DNA of 33,520 nt from Methylobacterium trifolii (GCF_022179685.1 NZ_BPRB01000159.1:1-33520); one strand, 5' to 3'. Positions 7,805-20,674 are shown, numbered from the stretch's first letter. The notes: generated by a model not told the origin, from the letters alone. Made by a program: numbers and translations.

Positions 7805-10228
7805 TCAGTGGGCGACGAAGGTCGCGCCGTCCTCCTCGGTCCGGGCGGGCTTGGTCGGCGGCACGGGCTCGTCCCATTCGATCGGCACGGGCTGGCGCAC
7901 CAGGGCGCGCTCCAGCACCTGCTCCATCCGCGAGACCGGGATGATCTCCATGCCGTTCTTCACGCTGTCGGGCACCTCGGCGATGTCCTTGGCGTTCTCC
8001 TCGGGGATCAGCACCGTCTTGATGCCGCCGCGGAGTGCGGCGAGCAGCTTCTCCTTGAGGCCGCCGATCGGCAGCACCCGGCCCCGGAGCGTGACCTCGC
8101 CGGTCATGGCGAGGTCGCGGCGCACCGGGATGCCGGTGAGCGTCGAGACGATGGCGGTCGCCATGGCGATGCCGGCGGACGGGCCGTCCTTCGGGGTCGC
8201 CCCTTCCGGCACGTGGACGTGGATGTCCCGGCGCTCGAACAGCGGCGGCTCCAGGCCGAAGTCGATCGCCCGCGAGCGCACGTAGGACGCGGCCGCCGAG
8301 ATCGACTCCTTCATCACGTCCTTGAGGTTGCCCGTGACCGTCATCTTGCCCTTGCCCGGCATCATGACGCCCTCGATCGTCAGCAGCTCGCCGCCGACCT
8401 CGGTCCAGGCCAGACCCGTGACCACGCCGACCTGATCGTCCGCGTCGATCTCGCCGTAGCGGAACTTCGGCGGGCCGAGGAAGACCTGCAGCCGGTCCAC
8501 GTCCACCGCGACCGACTTGGTCTTGGTGATCAGGATCTCCTTCACCGCCTTGCGGATCAGGTTGGACAGCTCGCGCTCCAGGTTGCGCACGCCGGCCTCC
8601 CGCGTGTAGCGGCGGACCAGCATGAGCAGCGACTCGTCGTCGATCGACCACTCCTTCACGTCCAGGCCGTGCTTCTTGAGGGCGTTCGGGATCAGGTGCT
8701 TGCGCGCGATCTCGACCTTCTCCTCCTCGGTGTAGCCGGCGATGCGGATCACCTCCATCCGGTCCATCAGCGGGCCGGGGATGTTGAGGGTGTTGGCCGT
8801 GGTCACGAACATCACGTTCGAGAGGTCGTAATCCACCTCCAGATAGTGGTCGTTGAACGTGCTGTTCTGCTCGGGGTCCAGCACCTCGAGGAGCGCCGCC
8901 GACGGATCGCCGCGGAAGTCCATGCCCATCTTGTCGATCTCGTCCAGCAGGATGAGCGGGTTCGAGGTCTTGGCCTTGCGCATCGACTGCACGATCTTGC
9001 CGGGCATGGAGCCGATATAGGTCCGGCGGTGGCCGCGGATCTCGGCCTCGTCACGCACGCCGCCGAGCGACATGCGCACGAACTCGCGCCCCGTCGCCTT
9101 GGCGATGGACTTGCCGAGCGAGGTCTTGCCGACGCCGGGGGGGCCGACGAGGCAGAGGATCGGGCCGGTGAGCTTGTTGGCCCGCTGCTGCACGGCGAGG
9201 TACTCGACGATGCGCTCCTTGACCTTGTCGAGGCCGAAATGGTCCTCGTCGAGCATGGTCTGGGCGCCGAGCAGATCCTTCTTGATCTTCGAACGCTTGC
9301 CCCACGGGATGCCGAGCATCCAGTCCAGGTAGTTGCGCACCACCGTCGCCTCGGCCGACATCGGCGACATCTGGCGCAGCTTCTTCAGCTCGGCGACCGC
9401 CTTCTCGCGGGCCTCCTTGGTGAACTTGGTCTTCTCGATCTTGTCTTCCAGCTCGGCCAGCTCGTCGCGGCCGTCCTCGTCGCCGAGTTCCTTCTGAATC
9501 GCCTTCATCTGCTCGTTGAGGTAGTACTCGCGCTGGGTCTTCTCCATCTGCCGCTTGACGCGGGTGCGGATGCGCTTCTCCACCTGGAGCACGGAGATCT
9601 CGCTCTCCATCAGCGACAGCACGCGCTCGAGGCGGCCGGCCACGGTCGGGGTCTCCAGGATCGCCTGCTTGTCGGCGATCTTGACCAGCAGGTGCGAGCC
9701 GATCGTGTCGGCGAGCTTGGAGGGCTCCTCGATCTGCGTGACCGCGGAGACGACCTCGGGCGAGATCTTTTTGTTGAGCTTGACGTAGTTCTCGAACTCC
9801 GAGAGCACGGAGCGCGCCAAAGCCTCGGCCTCGACCTTGTCGCCGAGCTCGTCGACCAGCGCCTCGCCCTCCGCCTCGTAATACTCGTCCGAGCGGGTGA
9901 AGCCGGTGATCTTGGCGCGGCCGGCACCCTCCACCAGCACCTTCACGGTGCCATCGGGCAGCTTCAGGAGCTGGAGCACGGAGGCGAGCGTGCCGATGGT
10001 GTAGATCGCGTCGGTGGCCGGATCGTCGTCGCCGGCGTTGATCTGGGTCGCGAGCAGGATGTGCCGGTCGGTGCGCACGGCCTCTTCGAGGGCGCGGATC
10101 GACTTCTCGCGCCCGACGAACAGCGGCACGATCATGTGCGGGAACACGACGATGTCGCGCAGCGGCAGGACGGCATAGGCGCCCGTCGAGCCCGGAACGA
10201 CAGGCTGGCGCGATTTCGATTGAGTCAT
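7805..10228 (-). CDS. lon: ATP-dependent protease Lon
   Basis: 807 residues, normal for Lon. The N-terminal substrate domain starts with [22 protein letters not shown]. The AAA+ module has Walker [10 protein letters not shown] with Lys368 and Walker B LILLDEID. The C-terminal protease has the Ser684-Lys727 dyad in [13 protein letters not shown] and [10 protein letters not shown], at the family spacing of 43. ATG at 10228 is chosen because GAGGAAG lies 6 bases before it; an ATG 15 bases upstream is possible. Lon degrades misfolded and regulatory proteins in the cytosol. It follows clpX on the same strand after 269 bases, so it may have its own promoter, but I could not identify a convincing heat-shock one. 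Confidence 0.98.
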   Translation of the reverse strand: MTQSKSRQPVVPGSTGAYAVLPLRDIVVFPHMIVPLFVGREKSIRALEEAVRTDRHILLATQINAGDDDPATDAIYTIGTLASVLQLLKLPDGTVKVLVEGAGRAKITGFTRSDEYYEAEGEALVDELGDKVEAEALARSVLSEFENYVKLNKKISPEVVSAVTQIEEPSKLADTIGSHLLVKIADKQAILETPTVAGRLERVLSLMESEISVLQVEKRIRTRVKRQMEKTQREYYLNEQMKAIQKELGDEDGRDELAELEDKIEKTKFTKEAREKAVAELKKLRQMSPMSAEATVVRNYLDWMLGIPWGKRSKIKKDLLGAQTMLDEDHFGLDKVKERIVEYLAVQQRANKLTGPILCLVGPPGVGKTSLGKSIAKATGREFVRMSLGGVRDEAEIRGHRRTYIGSMPGKIVQSMRKAKTSNPLILLDEIDKMGMDFRGDPSAALLEVLDPEQNSTFNDHYLEVDYDLSNVMFVTTANTLNIPGPLMDRMEVIRIAGYTEEEKVEIARKHLIPNALKKHGLDVKEWSIDDESLLMLVRRYTREAGVRNLERELSNLIRKAVKEILITKTKSVAVDVDRLQVFLGPPKFRYGEIDADDQVGVVTGLAWTEVGGELLTIEGVMMPGKGKMTVTGNLKDVMKESISAAASYVRSRAIDFGLEPPLFERRDIHVHVPEGATPKDGPSAGIAMATAIVSTLTGIPVRRDLAMTGEVTLRGRVLPIGGLKEKLLAALRGGIKTVLIPEENAKDIAEVPDSVKNGMEIIPVSRMEQVLERALVRQPVPIEWDEPVPPTKPARTEEDGATFVAH

Positions 10229-10451
10229 GGCTGACTTCCTCATGATGGACGCCGGGCGGACGCTCCTCCGGATCGGAGCAAGCTTCCTGCCAGGGGCCGA
10301 CCGGGCCGCGAGGGTCGGAAAGGTCTTCTGGGACTTTGCGGCTGGTGGCGCGGCACCGCCCCTCGAAGGGAGGCAGCGGCCACTGCGCTGGTCCTCAGGT
10401 GGTTTCCGCCGGCACCGGATACAAGATGCCAGCGTGTCGCGCCGTACCGCC

Positions 10452-10470
10452 GGCCGATTCGGAATCGGCC
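10452..10470 (-). terminator. Hairpin downstream of clpX, possible weak terminator
   Basis: GGCCGATT and AATCGGCC pair perfectly around a 3-base loop, 28 bases past the clpX stop. There is no T run, so intrinsic termination is doubtful; it may protect the clpX transcript end. Confidence 0.3.
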
Positions 10471-10497
10471 AGCGCGATCAACGGTTTGGCGGCGCGC

Positions 10498-11769
<1,272 letters not shown>

Positions 11770-11971
11770 ATCGGTCTCCGATGCCTCGCATGCGCTGCCA
11801 GCGGGCGCACGCGCGTCGTTCAAACGTAATGGGACCCGCTTAAAGAAACAGTGTGCTGCGCGCTCGTGTCGGTTCCTGCCGGAGTCCCGATGCAAACACG
11901 CTGCCGCGGCGGGATCAAGGCCGCGGCCGCCACGTGCGCGCCCGTAACGCGGGCGCGCCCTCGAGCCGCAA

Positions 11972-12601
11972 TCAGGCGGCGGCCGGCTCGGGCCGCTTCT
12001 GGATGACCTCATCGATCAGGCCGAACTCCTTGGCCGCGTCCGCGGTCATGAAGTTGTCGCGCTCCAGGGCCGCCTCGATCGCGGGGTAGTCGCGGCCCGT
12101 ATGCTTCACGTAGATCTCGTTGAGGCGGCGCTTGAGCGCCTCGATCTCGCGGGCATGGATCAGGATGTCGGTGGCCTGGCCCTGGAAGCCGCCGGAGGGC
12201 TGGTGGACCATGATCCGGGCGTTCGGCAGGGCGAAGCGGTGGCCCGGCTCGCCGGCCGTGAGCAGCAGCGAGCCCATCGAGGCGGCCTGGCCGACGCAGA
12301 GCGTCGTCACCGGGCAGCGGATGAACTGCATCGTGTCGTAGATCGACAGGCCCGAGGTCACCACGCCGCCGGGCGAGTTGATGTAGAAGGAGATCTCCTT
12401 CTTCGGGTTCTCCGCCTCCAGGAAGAGGAGCTGGGCCACGATCAGCGAGGCGCCGTAATCCTCGACCGGCCCGGTCAGGAAGATGATCCGCTCGCGCAGG
12501 AGGCGCGAGTAGATGTCGAAGGCGCGCTCGCCGCGGCTCGACTGCTCGACCACCATGGGCACGAGCGCGCTGTTATAGTAGTCGACCGGATCTCTCATCA
12601 T
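11972..12601 (-). CDS. clpP: ATP-dependent Clp protease proteolytic subunit ClpP
   Basis: 209 residues, normal for ClpP. The catalytic triad is complete: Ser108 in [10 protein letters not shown], His133 in MVHQPSGG and Asp182 in [24 protein letters not shown] marks the handle and oxyanion region. Two adjacent ATGs (12601 and 12598) can start it; GGGGCAGG sits just before them. It forms the barrel protease that works with ClpX. It lies between tig and clpX on the same strand, the classic chaperone-protease order. Confidence 0.98.
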   Translation of the reverse strand: MMRDPVDYYNSALVPMVVEQSSRGERAFDIYSRLLRERIIFLTGPVEDYGASLIVAQLLFLEAENPKKEISFYINSPGGVVTSGLSIYDTMQFIRCPVTTLCVGQAASMGSLLLTAGEPGHRFALPNARIMVHQPSGGFQGQATDILIHAREIEALKRRLNEIYVKHTGRDYPAIEAALERDNFMTADAAKEFGLIDEVIQKRPEPAAA

Positions 12602-12724
12602 CCTGCCCCAGGCTCCAAGGGCCCGGCCGCGCGAATCAGGCGTCGGCCGGGCATGTCAGCGAACAACGGCGATCCTTAACGCCGCCTAACCATGTCGCCG
12701 GCCGCCTCGGAACAGGCGCCGGCC

Positions 12725-14131
12725 TCAGTCGGCCTTCGACTCGGCCGACTTGTCGTCGGCGCTCTTGTCTTCGACGGCGTCGGCTTCCGCCTCCTCGTCG
12801 GCGAACAGCGCCTCCTTCGAGACGGGCTCCTCGACGAGTTTGACCTGTCCGAGAACGTGGTCGACCACCTTCTCCTCGAACAGCGGCGCGCGAAGCTCGG
12901 CGAGCGCCTGTGCGTTTTTCCGATAGAAGTCCCAGACCTGCTGCTCCTGGCCCGGGAACTGCCGGACACGGGCGATGAGGGCCTGGTTCACCTCTTCGTC
13001 GGTGACCTTGATATCGGCGCTCTCGCCGACCTGCGCAAGCACCAGTCCGAGCCGCACCCGCCGCTCGGCGATCTTGCGGTAGTCGGCAGTGGCTTTCTCC
13101 TCCGTCGTGCCCTCGTCGGCGAAGGTCTTTTCACGGGTCTTGAGGTCCTGCTCGACCTGGGCCCAGACGGCGGCGAACTCCTGCGCCACGAGGCTGGGCG
13201 GCAGGTCGAAGGCGTACTTGCCGTCCAGCGCGTCGAGGAGCTCCTTCTTGAGCTTGCGCCGGGAGGCGGCCTCGTAGTCCGTGCCGATGGCCTTGGACAC
13301 GGCCTCCTTGAGCTTGTCGAGGGATTCGAGCCCCATGCCCTTGGCGAACGCGTCGTCGATCTTCGCCTCGCCCGGCGCCTGGATCTTGGTGACGGTCACG
13401 TCGAACTCGGCGTCCTTGCCGGCCAGCGCCTCGGCGCCGTAGGCCTCCGGGAACGTCGCCTTGACGAGGCGGCTCTCGCCGACCTTGGCGCCGACGAGCT
13501 GTTCCTCGAAGCCGGGGATGAACGAGCCGGAGCCGAGCTCCAGGTCGATGCCCTCGCCCTTGCCGCCGTCGAACTCGGTGCCGTCGATCCGGCCGACGAA
13601 GTCGATGGTGACGCGGTCGCCGGTCTCGGCGGGCGCCCCCTCGTCGCGCTCGGCGAACGGCCGGCTCTGGCCGGCCATGCGGGCGAGCGCCTCGTCCACC
13701 TCGGCGTCGGACGGGGAGGCCACGAGCTTGGTCAGGCTCACGTCGGAGAGGTCGGCCAGCTCGAAGCTCGGCAGGACCTCCAGCGCCACCTTGAAGGAGA
13801 AGTCGGCCTTGGCGTCGAGCGCCTTCTCGACCAGCCCCTTGTCCTCGGGGAACTCGATCTGCGGCTCCAGGGCGAGCTTGAACTTGTTGTCGGAAACGAT
13901 CTTCTGGTTCGCCTCGTTGACCGCGTTCTGCACCACGTCGGCCATCACCGAGCGGCCGTAGACCTTGCGCAGGTGGGCGACCGGCACCTTGCCGGGGCGG
14001 AAGCCCTTGAGCTGCACCTTGTCCTTCATGCCGGACAGCTCGGTGGTCAGGCGGTCCTCGAGCTCCTGGGCGGCGAGCAGAACCTGAAACGTGCGCTTCA
14101 GACCCTCGGAGTGTGTCTCGGTCACCTGCAT
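12725..14131 (-). CDS. tig: Trigger factor, ribosome-associated chaperone and prolyl isomerase
   Basis: 468 residues. The ribosome-docking signature GFRPGKVP falls at residues 43-50, as in characterised trigger factors. The FKBP-type isomerase domain has [14 protein letters not shown] and [16 protein letters not shown] long helical C-terminal chaperone domain follows, ending in an acidic, lysine-rich tail. The frame is open far upstream, but ATG at 14131 gives the family N-terminus ([13 protein letters not shown]). It helps nascent chains fold at the ribosome exit. tRNA-Leu lies 167 bases upstream on the same strand. Confidence 0.97.
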   Translation of the reverse strand: MQVTETHSEGLKRTFQVLLAAQELEDRLTTELSGMKDKVQLKGFRPGKVPVAHLRKVYGRSVMADVVQNAVNEANQKIVSDNKFKLALEPQIEFPEDKGLVEKALDAKADFSFKVALEVLPSFELADLSDVSLTKLVASPSDAEVDEALARMAGQSRPFAERDEGAPAETGDRVTIDFVGRIDGTEFDGGKGEGIDLELGSGSFIPGFEEQLVGAKVGESRLVKATFPEAYGAEALAGKDAEFDVTVTKIQAPGEAKIDDAFAKGMGLESLDKLKEAVSKAIGTDYEAASRRKLKKELLDALDGKYAFDLPPSLVAQEFAAVWAQVEQDLKTREKTFADEGTTEEKATADYRKIAERRVRLGLVLAQVGESADIKVTDEEVNQALIARVRQFPGQEQQVWDFYRKNAQALAELRAPLFEEKVVDHVLGQVKLVEEPVSKEALFADEEAEADAVEDKSADDKSAESKAD

Positions 14132-14298
14132 CGTCGTCTTCGCTCTCAAAGTCCGTGTGGTCGGCAAGGTCCGGCGCGCGCGCCGCCTCGTCCGGAATGC
14201 GTTTGAGGCGGCAGGGGCGCACGGGGTGCCGTCCCGCGAGGGCCGGAGCGGGCCGGCCTCCTTCCGGAATCGAGCCATTCCGTCCCGTTCGGCGGCTC

Positions 14299-14383
14299 TG
14301 GTGCGGGCGGAGGGGCTCGAACCCCCACGTCTTGCGACACTGGAACCTAAATCCAGCGCGTCTACCAGTTCCGCCACGCCCGC
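14299..14383 (-). tRNA. tRNA-Leu (anticodon TAG)
   Basis: The acceptor stem GCGGGCG/CGCCCGC is perfect, with discriminator A and an encoded CCA at 14301-14299. The anticodon arm CTGGA-TTTAGGT-TCCAG gives anticodon TAG. The variable arm is long, as in leucine tRNAs, and the T arm has GGTTCGA. The 85-base gene lies upstream of tig on the same strand. Confidence 0.97.
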
Positions 14384-14425
14384 GAGCGCCGACACCCGGC
14401 GCGTTCCCGGCCGCCGGAGGGCGGC

Positions 14426-14456
14426 TCTATAGCATGGGCCGGACGGGCCGCAGCAA
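14426..14456 (-). promoter_or_regulatory. Possible tRNA-Leu promoter
   Basis: On the minus strand, a -10 TATAGA (14431-14426) stands about 42 bases before the tRNA 5' end. The best -35, TTGCTG (14456-14451), is 19 bases away, longer than ideal. The position suits a tRNA leader. Confidence 0.35.
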
Positions 14457-14588
14457 AAAACTTCGGCCGCGTGTCCGGCGTCGCGACGGGCCGGGCCGGC
14501 TCCCGTTTTCCGCGCGAGCGCGCCCTCGCGGTGGCGCGCGGCGGGCCCGGCGGCTACAAGCGGCCTCCGCCGTTTCCGTCGAGGTCTC

Positions 14589-16103
14589 ATGCCGCCTGTC
14601 CGCTCCGTTCCGCCGATCGATCCGAGCGCGGGGGTCCCCTCCCGCCGCGCCCTCATCGGCGGGGCCGCGGCCCTGGGCCTGCTGCCGTGCAAGGCTGCGG
14701 CCCAACCGAAGCCGGAGCCGGCCAAGCCCGTGCCGCCCCCTCCCCCGGCCGTCCCGCAGCCGGAGGCCCGGCCCCTGGCGGCCGCCCCCGGCACGGCGCG
14801 GCTCAAGCCCGAGCCCGCCGCCGAGACCGCGACCTGGTGCTTCGACGGGAAGTCCGCCCCGCCGGTGCTGCGGGTGAAGCTCGGCGAGGCCGTTCGGGTC
14901 CGCGTGGACAACAGGACGGACAAACCCCTCTCCCTGCACTGGCACGGGGTGCGCAACCAGAACGCCATGGACGGGGTCGGCGGGGTGACGCAGGCGCCGA
15001 TCGCCCCTGGCGCCAGCTTCACCTACGTCTTCACGCCCCCCGATGCGGGCACCTTCCTGGTCCGCCCCCTGGTGGTCGGCGGCGCCAGCGAGCCGTCCGG
15101 GCGGGGGCTCGCCGGGATGCTCGTGGTCGAGGAGAAGGTGCCGCCTGCTGTGGACGCCGACGTGACCCTCCTGATGCAGGACTGGCGCCTCCAGGACGAC
15201 GGCACCCTGCTGGCCTTCGGACAGACGGCGTTCGCGGCCTCGAACGGCCGGCTCGGCAACCTCGTGACCGTCAACGGCCGTCCGGCCCCGGAGAGCTTCG
15301 AGGCGCGGCCCGGCAGCCGCATCCGGGTCCGGCTCGGCAACGCCTGCAATGCGCGCGCGACCCGTATCCGCTTCGACGGCATCAAGGTCTACGTCGCGGC
15401 CGTGGACGGGCAGCCCACCGACACCTTCGAGCCCCTGCGCGCCACGCTGCCCTTCCCGCCGGGCGCGCGCTACGACCTGCTCATCGACCTGCCGGCGGAG
15501 GCCTACGCCAAGGGCACCATCACGGCGCTGGTCGGCCAGGGGCTGGCGCTCGCCACCGTGAAGACCAAGGGCACCCCCGTCACCGAGAAGCGGCCGCCCA
15601 TCGGCCCGATCGGCGAGAACAAGCTGCTGCCGGCCGAGGTCAAGCTCCAGAACGCCGTGCGCCGCGACGTGGTCATCACCGGCGGCGCAACCGTTCCAAA
15701 GGATGCGGGTGCCAAGGACGCGAAGGATACGCTCCCGAAGGACAAGCCGGCGGCCGACCCCGTCTACAACGGCGACCCCGGCCGGATCTGGCTGGTCAAC
15801 GGGGTCAGCGGCGCCGCCGGCCTCGTGCCGAGCTTCACGGTCAAGCGCGGGCAGGTGGTGGTGCTGGCGATCCGCAACGAGACCGCCTTCCCGCAGGCCC
15901 TGCACCTGCACGGCCACGCCTTCCGCCTGCTCCATCCCCTGGACGACGGCTGGGAGCCCTACTGGCTCGACACCTTCCAGCTCCTGGAAGGCCGCACCGC
16001 CCGCATCGCCTTCCTGGCCGACAACCCCGGCCGCTGGCTGATCAGCGCCACCGTGCTGGAGCGCTTCGACACGGGGCTGTGGACCGCGTTCGACGTCACC
16101 TGA
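14589..16103 (+). CDS. Multicopper-oxidase-fold protein with incomplete copper sites, Tat-exported
   Basis: 504 residues. A twin-arginine signal ([16 protein letters not shown], 18-33) is followed by a proline-rich stretch (about 39-62), and three cupredoxin domains are recognisable. The first copper motif HWHG is intact (117-120), as is LHLHGH (438-443). The second motif, normally GTFWYHSH, reads GTFLVRPLV (154-162), and the last, normally HCHxxxH after NPGRW, reads [10 protein letters not shown] (484-493). Thus most of the type 1 and half of the trinuclear ligands are missing. A functional laccase is unlikely; the fold may serve a structural role, as in the copper-free FtsP/SufI relative. 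Its last 8 bases overlap the convergent nnr gene. Confidence 0.88.
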   Translation: MPPVRSVPPIDPSAGVPSRRALIGGAAALGLLPCKAAAQPKPEPAKPVPPPPPAVPQPEARPLAAAPGTARLKPEPAAETATWCFDGKSAPPVLRVKLGEAVRVRVDNRTDKPLSLHWHGVRNQNAMDGVGGVTQAPIAPGASFTYVFTPPDAGTFLVRPLVVGGASEPSGRGLAGMLVVEEKVPPAVDADVTLLMQDWRLQDDGTLLAFGQTAFAASNGRLGNLVTVNGRPAPESFEARPGSRIRVRLGNACNARATRIRFDGIKVYVAAVDGQPTDTFEPLRATLPFPPGARYDLLIDLPAEAYAKGTITALVGQGLALATVKTKGTPVTEKRPPIGPIGENKLLPAEVKLQNAVRRDVVITGGATVPKDAGAKDAKDTLPKDKPAADPVYNGDPGRIWLVNGVSGAAGLVPSFTVKRGQVVVLAIRNETAFPQALHLHGHAFRLLHPLDDGWEPYWLDTFQLLEGRTARIAFLADNPGRWLISATVLERFDTGLWTAFDVT

Positions 16104-17607
16104 GCGCTTCGAGGAGCGCCGACAGCACGGCCGGCATCGTCTCCGGGATGTCCTCGGCGATCAGGCCGGGGCCGTGGCGCAGGCCTGCGTCGCCGTGCAG
16201 CCAGACCCCGGCGGCGGCGGCCTCGAACGGTGGCATACCCTGCGCGATCAGGCCCGCGACCAGCCCGCCGAGCACGTCGCCGGAGCCGGCGGTGCCGAGA
16301 TAGGGCGTGCCGTGGGTGTTGATCGCGGCGCGCCCGTCCGGGTCGGCGATCACCGTGTCGGCCCCCTTCAACACGATGACGGCACCCGCGAGCGCCGCCG
16401 CACGCCGGGCCTGCTCGACCTTGCCGATCCCCTCCTCGGCCGCCTCGGTCCCCGCGAACAGGCGCGCGAACTCGCCCGCATGCGGGGTCAGCACCGCCGC
16501 CGCACCGCCGTCGGCGATGTGGGCGGCGAGCAGCCGGGCCTGGCCCTTGAAGCTCGTCAGCGCGTCCGCGTCGAGGACGAGGCCGCGGCCGGCCGAGGCG
16601 GCAACGGCCACGAGGTCGCGGGTGGCCGAGCCCGTGCCGAGGCCGGGCCCGGCGAGCACCACGTTGAGGCGCTCGTCGGTGAGCAGGTCGTCGAGGTCGT
16701 CGGGGTTGTCGCAAGCCTGCAACATGATCGCGGTGAGGTGGGCCGCGTTCTCGGCCAGCGCCGCCTCGGGCGAGGCGATGGTGACGAGCCCCGCGCCGAC
16801 CCGCAGGGCGCCGCGGGCGGCGAGCCTTGCAGCACCGGTGCGGGTCGCCGGCCCTGACAGGACCAGGGCGTGGCCGCGGGTGTATTTGTGGCTCGCCCCC
16901 GTCAGCCTCGGGAACCCCGCCCCCCAGAGCTCGGGACCGTTGCGGAACAGGGGCGGCTCGCAGGCCGCCAGACCCGCATCGAGGGCGGCGGCGCCGGTGC
17001 CGATGTCGGACAGATGCAGGCGCCCGCAGAAGCCGTGGCCCGGCTGGAGCAGGTGGCCCGGCTTGCAGGCGACGAAGGTGACGGTCTCGCGCGCCTGCAC
17101 CGCCACCCCGCGCACGGCCCCCGTATCGCCGTCGACGCCGCTCGGGATGTCGACGGCGAGCACCGGGACGCCGCTCGCGTTCACGCGCTCCACCAGGGTG
17201 CGGGCCTCGCCGGAAAGGTCGCGCGACAGGCCGGCGCCGAACAGGGCGTCCACGATCAGGTCGCAGTCCGGAAGGTCCGGGGGCGCCCCCTCGGCGACCG
17301 GGCCCGTCCAGGCGTCGGCCGCGAGCCCCGCGTCCCCCGACAGGCCCGCGCGCTTGCCCAGGAGCACGACCGTCACCGGATGGCCGGCCTCCGCCAGGAG
17401 GCGGGCCGCGACGAAGCCGTCCCCGCCGTTGTTGCCGGGCCCGCACAGGATCAGCACCCGGCCGCCGGGCGGGAGCAGGGCCAGTGCGCGGCGCGCCACG
17501 GCAGAGCCCGCGGCCTGCATCAGGGCGAGGCCCGGCACCCCGCCGGCGATCGCCGCCGCGTCGACGCGGGCCATCGCCTCAACCGTGAGCAGCCGCGCCT
17601 GTCGCAT
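16096..17607 (-). CDS. nnr: Bifunctional NAD(P)HX epimerase / ADP-dependent NAD(P)HX dehydratase
   Basis: About 503 residues, the length of the fused repair enzyme. The N-terminal epimerase (YjeF_N) has GLALMQAAGSAVARR and the phosphate-binding GPGNNGGDGFVAARLL. The C-terminal ribokinase-like dehydratase has ASHKYTRGHALVLSGPA, LTPHAGEFARLF and GTAGSGDVLGG. It restores NAD(P)H damaged by hydration. ATG at 17607 is chosen because GGAG lies 6 bases before it; ATG at 17613 is the alternative. It is divergent from glnB, a common alphaproteobacterial arrangement, and convergent with the copper-oxidase-like gene. Confidence 0.95.
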   Translation of the reverse strand: MRQARLLTVEAMARVDAAAIAGGVPGLALMQAAGSAVARRALALLPPGGRVLILCGPGNNGGDGFVAARLLAEAGHPVTVVLLGKRAGLSGDAGLAADAWTGPVAEGAPPDLPDCDLIVDALFGAGLSRDLSGEARTLVERVNASGVPVLAVDIPSGVDGDTGAVRGVAVQARETVTFVACKPGHLLQPGHGFCGRLHLSDIGTGAAALDAGLAACEPPLFRNGPELWGAGFPRLTGASHKYTRGHALVLSGPATRTGAARLAARGALRVGAGLVTIASPEAALAENAAHLTAIMLQACDNPDDLDDLLTDERLNVVLAGPGLGTGSATRDLVAVAASAGRGLVLDADALTSFKGQARLLAAHIADGGAAAVLTPHAGEFARLFAGTEAAEEGIGKVEQARRAAALAGAVIVLKGADTVIADPDGRAAINTHGTPYLGTAGSGDVLGGLVAGLIAQGMPPFEAAAAGVWLHGDAGLRHGPGLIAEDIPETMPAVLSALLEALR

Positions 17608-17656
17608 GTCCATCTCCGGCCTCTGCCCGTATGCCACCCAGCCGCTGCCCGAATAG

Positions 17657-18148
<492 letters not shown>

Positions 18149-18449
18149 CGGGACGCCCGCCGACGCGGCGTATGGGAGCTAGGCGATAATCGGAAGCCCG
18201 GAGCCGTGACCGCCCCGGAGCGGCCGGGATGGGTTTTGGCCCGGCGTCGTCCTATCGTCTTGTTACAACGCGCTTTCCTCGACCATGCGGGTCACCTTTC
18301 GGGCGCGCGCGCTCTAGCCTTACCGGTCCCCACCGAGTAATCCCGCGTCGAATCCCTCGCCTAGCAGCAGCGGAATTCGAGAGCCGCGGCCCGTCCCCGG
18401 TCCGCGGTCAACCACGGCTGAATGCCGAGACCGAAGGAGACCCCAAGGG
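18149..18449. other. glnB-glnA intergenic region
   Basis: 301 bases with no credible gene. It contains TGTTACAA at 18261-18268, also present before glnB at 17764-17771, and the glnA ribosome site AAGGAGA near 18434. I found no intrinsic terminator with a T run and no sigma-54 promoter of consensus quality, so transcription through from glnB is possible. Confidence 0.5.
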
Positions 18450-19862
18450 ATGGCTAAGACGGCAGCGGAAGTCCTGAAGGAAATCAAGGACAACGACGTC
18501 AAGTACGTGGACTTCCGGTTCACGGACCCGCGCGGCAAGTGGCAGCACGTCACCTTCGACGTCTCCCTGGTCGACGACGAGATTTTTGCCGAAGGCACGA
18601 TGTTCGACGGCTCGTCCATCGCCGGCTGGAAGGCGATCAACGAGTCCGACATGCTGCTGATGCCGGACCCGGCCACCGCCTGCATGGACCCGTTCTTCTC
18701 GGCCTCCACCATGTCGATCGTCTGCGACGTGCTCGAGCCCGCCACCGGCGCGCCCTATTCCCGCGACCCGCGCGGCACCGCCAAGCTCGCCGAGGCGTTC
18801 CTCAAGTCCACGGGCATCGGCGACACCATCTTCGTCGGCCCCGAGGCCGAGTTCTTCGTGTTCGACGACGTGAAGTTCGGCGCCGACCCCTACCACACCG
18901 GCTTCCAGCTCGATTCCACCGAGCTTCCGAGCAACGGCTTCACCGACTACGAGGGCGGCAACCTCGGCCACCGCATCCAGACCAAGGGCGGCTACTTCCC
19001 CGTGCCGCCGCAGGATTCGGCCCAGGACATGCGCGGCGAGATGCTGGCCGCGATGCAGTCCATGGGCGTGAAGGTCGAGAAGCACCACCACGAGGTGGCT
19101 AGCGCCCAGCACGAACTCGGCATGAAGTTCGACACCCTGACGCTGCTCGCCGACCACATGCAGATCTACAAGTACTGCATCCACAACGTGGCCCAGAGCT
19201 ACGGCAAGTCGGCCACCTTCATGCCCAAGCCCGTCTACGGCGACAACGGCTCGGGCATGCACGTGCACCAGTCGATCTGGAAGAACGGCAAGCCGATCTT
19301 CGCCGGCGACAAGTACGCCGACCTCAGCCAGGAATGCCTCTGGTACATCGGCGGCATCATCAAGCACGCCAAGGCCTTGAACGCCTTCACCAACCCGTCC
19401 ACCAACTCCTACAAGCGGCTGGTGCCCGGCTACGAGGCCCCCGTGCTGCTGGCCTACTCGGCCCGCAACCGCTCCGCCTCCTGCCGCATCCCGTGGACGA
19501 CCAACCCGAAGGCCAAGCGCGTCGAGGTCCGCTTCCCCGATCCGATGGCCAACCCCTACCTGGCCTTCTCGGCCCTGCTGATGGCCGGCCTCGACGGCAT
19601 CATCAACAAGATCGATCCGGGCCCGGCCATGGACAAGGACCTCTACGACCTGCCGCCGAAGGAGCTGAAGCAGATCCCGACCGTGTGCGGCAGCTTGCGC
19701 GAGGCCCTGCAGAACCTCGACCGCGACCGCGCCTTCCTCAAGGCCGGCAACGTCTTCACCGACGACCAGATCGACTCGTTCATCGAACTGAAGATGACCG
19801 AGGTGCTGCGCTACGAGATGACCCCGCACCCGATCGAGTTCGTGCAGTACTACTCGCTCTGA
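18450..19862 (+). CDS. glnA: Type I glutamine synthetase
   Basis: 470 residues, the size of GSI-beta. Visible signatures are the FDGSSIAGW stretch (52-60), the metal-binding [10 protein letters not shown] (130-139), the ATP-binding [16 protein letters not shown] (260-275) and the adenylylation site Tyr399 in DKDLYDLPP. It makes glutamine from glutamate and ammonia and is the main ammonium-assimilating enzyme. The tyrosine site implies control by the adenylyltransferase, itself governed by the PII protein encoded upstream. ATG at 18450 has an AAGGAGA ribosome site. Confidence 0.98.
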   Translation: MAKTAAEVLKEIKDNDVKYVDFRFTDPRGKWQHVTFDVSLVDDEIFAEGTMFDGSSIAGWKAINESDMLLMPDPATACMDPFFSASTMSIVCDVLEPATGAPYSRDPRGTAKLAEAFLKSTGIGDTIFVGPEAEFFVFDDVKFGADPYHTGFQLDSTELPSNGFTDYEGGNLGHRIQTKGGYFPVPPQDSAQDMRGEMLAAMQSMGVKVEKHHHEVASAQHELGMKFDTLTLLADHMQIYKYCIHNVAQSYGKSATFMPKPVYGDNGSGMHVHQSIWKNGKPIFAGDKYADLSQECLWYIGGIIKHAKALNAFTNPSTNSYKRLVPGYEAPVLLAYSARNRSASCRIPWTTNPKAKRVEVRFPDPMANPYLAFSALLMAGLDGIINKIDPGPAMDKDLYDLPPKELKQIPTVCGSLREALQNLDRDRAFLKAGNVFTDDQIDSFIELKMTEVLRYEMTPHPIEFVQYYSL

Positions 19863-19906
19863 GCGAGCTTGGCCGGGCGGCGACGCCCGGCCTCGGGACG
19901 GAAAGG

Positions 19907-19940
19907 AACGCCGGGGCCTCTGAAGGGGCTCCGGCGTTTT
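19907..19940 (+). terminator. Rho-independent terminator after glnA
   Basis: AACGCCGG and CCGGCGTT form the base of a longer GC-rich stem followed by TTTT. A second hairpin lies just before it at 19871-19892 (GGCCGGGCG/CGCCCGGCC, 4-base loop). Together they should end the glnA transcript. Confidence 0.8.
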
Positions 19941-19967
19941 CGCATTTCCGAACAAAGAAAGAACGCG

Positions 19968-19979
19968 CTTAAATTTAAG
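19968..19979. repeat. Perfect 12-base AT palindrome at the edge of the toxin insert
   Basis: CTTAAATTTAAG marks the change from GC-rich core to AT-richer sequence, 45 bases before the toxin gene start. It could be an operator or simply part of the acquired segment. Confidence 0.5.
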
Positions 19980-20023
19980 ACCAAATACCTTTATAGGGCT
20001 TCCTCTCAGATGCGAGGAGCCTC

Positions 20024-20674
20024 ATGCCATCGAGCAAGGTGATTTTTCAGCGCGCACGATGGCGTGTGGCGGCGTTGCCAGTGAAGTTGAGCCTCTTCCG
20101 TCTCGGACTCGCCTTACGCGCCTATAATCCCGGTCAACCGCGCGTACCTGCGGGCAATCAAGATGGCGGCCAGTGGACCGAGGGAGACGGCGGAAGTCTG
20201 TGAGGGTCGGATGATGCTCGCATCATACCGATCGGTACACAGGATGAGCGTAGATATAGTATCGATCTCACAGAGGAAGAGAGCCGAGGAGGACATACAA
20301 TCCGTCATCATGTCGGCAAGACGGATGACGAGATGCGCCAGCGTGTACAAGAAAACATGTATCGAACGCGTTTCTTTACAATAGGGTTCAGGCGATCGGG
20401 ATCATTCCCCTCAATGGAATCGGCCAATGATTTAACAAACCGCACCCTTGAGCAGAATCGCGACATCGTTGATCAAGTAGCATCTGGCACTCGAGATGCC
20501 GCATTCGTTGAGCGGCGCTTTGGCTATGCAACTGGACGAGAGGCATATTCGACGGAAGACGGGGTTTTATATATGCGAAATACATACGGCGTGGGAGTTC
20601 GCATCTTGCATGACCCACGCTCTCCACGCGGGTACCGTGTATACACCTCGGATCCTCGAAAAGATGGAGATTAA
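20024..20674 (+). pseudogene. Orphan CdiA-CT type RNase A-like toxin, interrupted by one in-frame TGA
   Basis: A 217-codon frame from ATG 20024 (GAGGAG ribosome site) to TAA 20672, broken only by TGA at 20201-20203 (codon 60). Before the stop lies the linker known from many Rhizobiales toxins, YNPGQPRVPAGN followed by DGGQWTEGDGG. After it lies an RNase A-like CDI toxin domain: ESRGGHTIRHHVGKTDDEM (His91 and nearby Lys99), then repeated charged helices and a C-terminal GYRVYTSDP. The domain is the contact-dependent inhibition RNase (Pfam RNase_A_bac) by recalled motifs. There is no CdiA stalk, so it is an orphan module. Base composition is AT-richer than the neighbours. It is a pseudogene unless the TGA is read through or is a sequencing error. 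Confidence 0.72.

Noticed and set aside
10229..10497. Heat-shock sigma-32 promoter for lon
   Set aside because: A CTTG on the minus strand has no properly spaced partner, so no claim is made.
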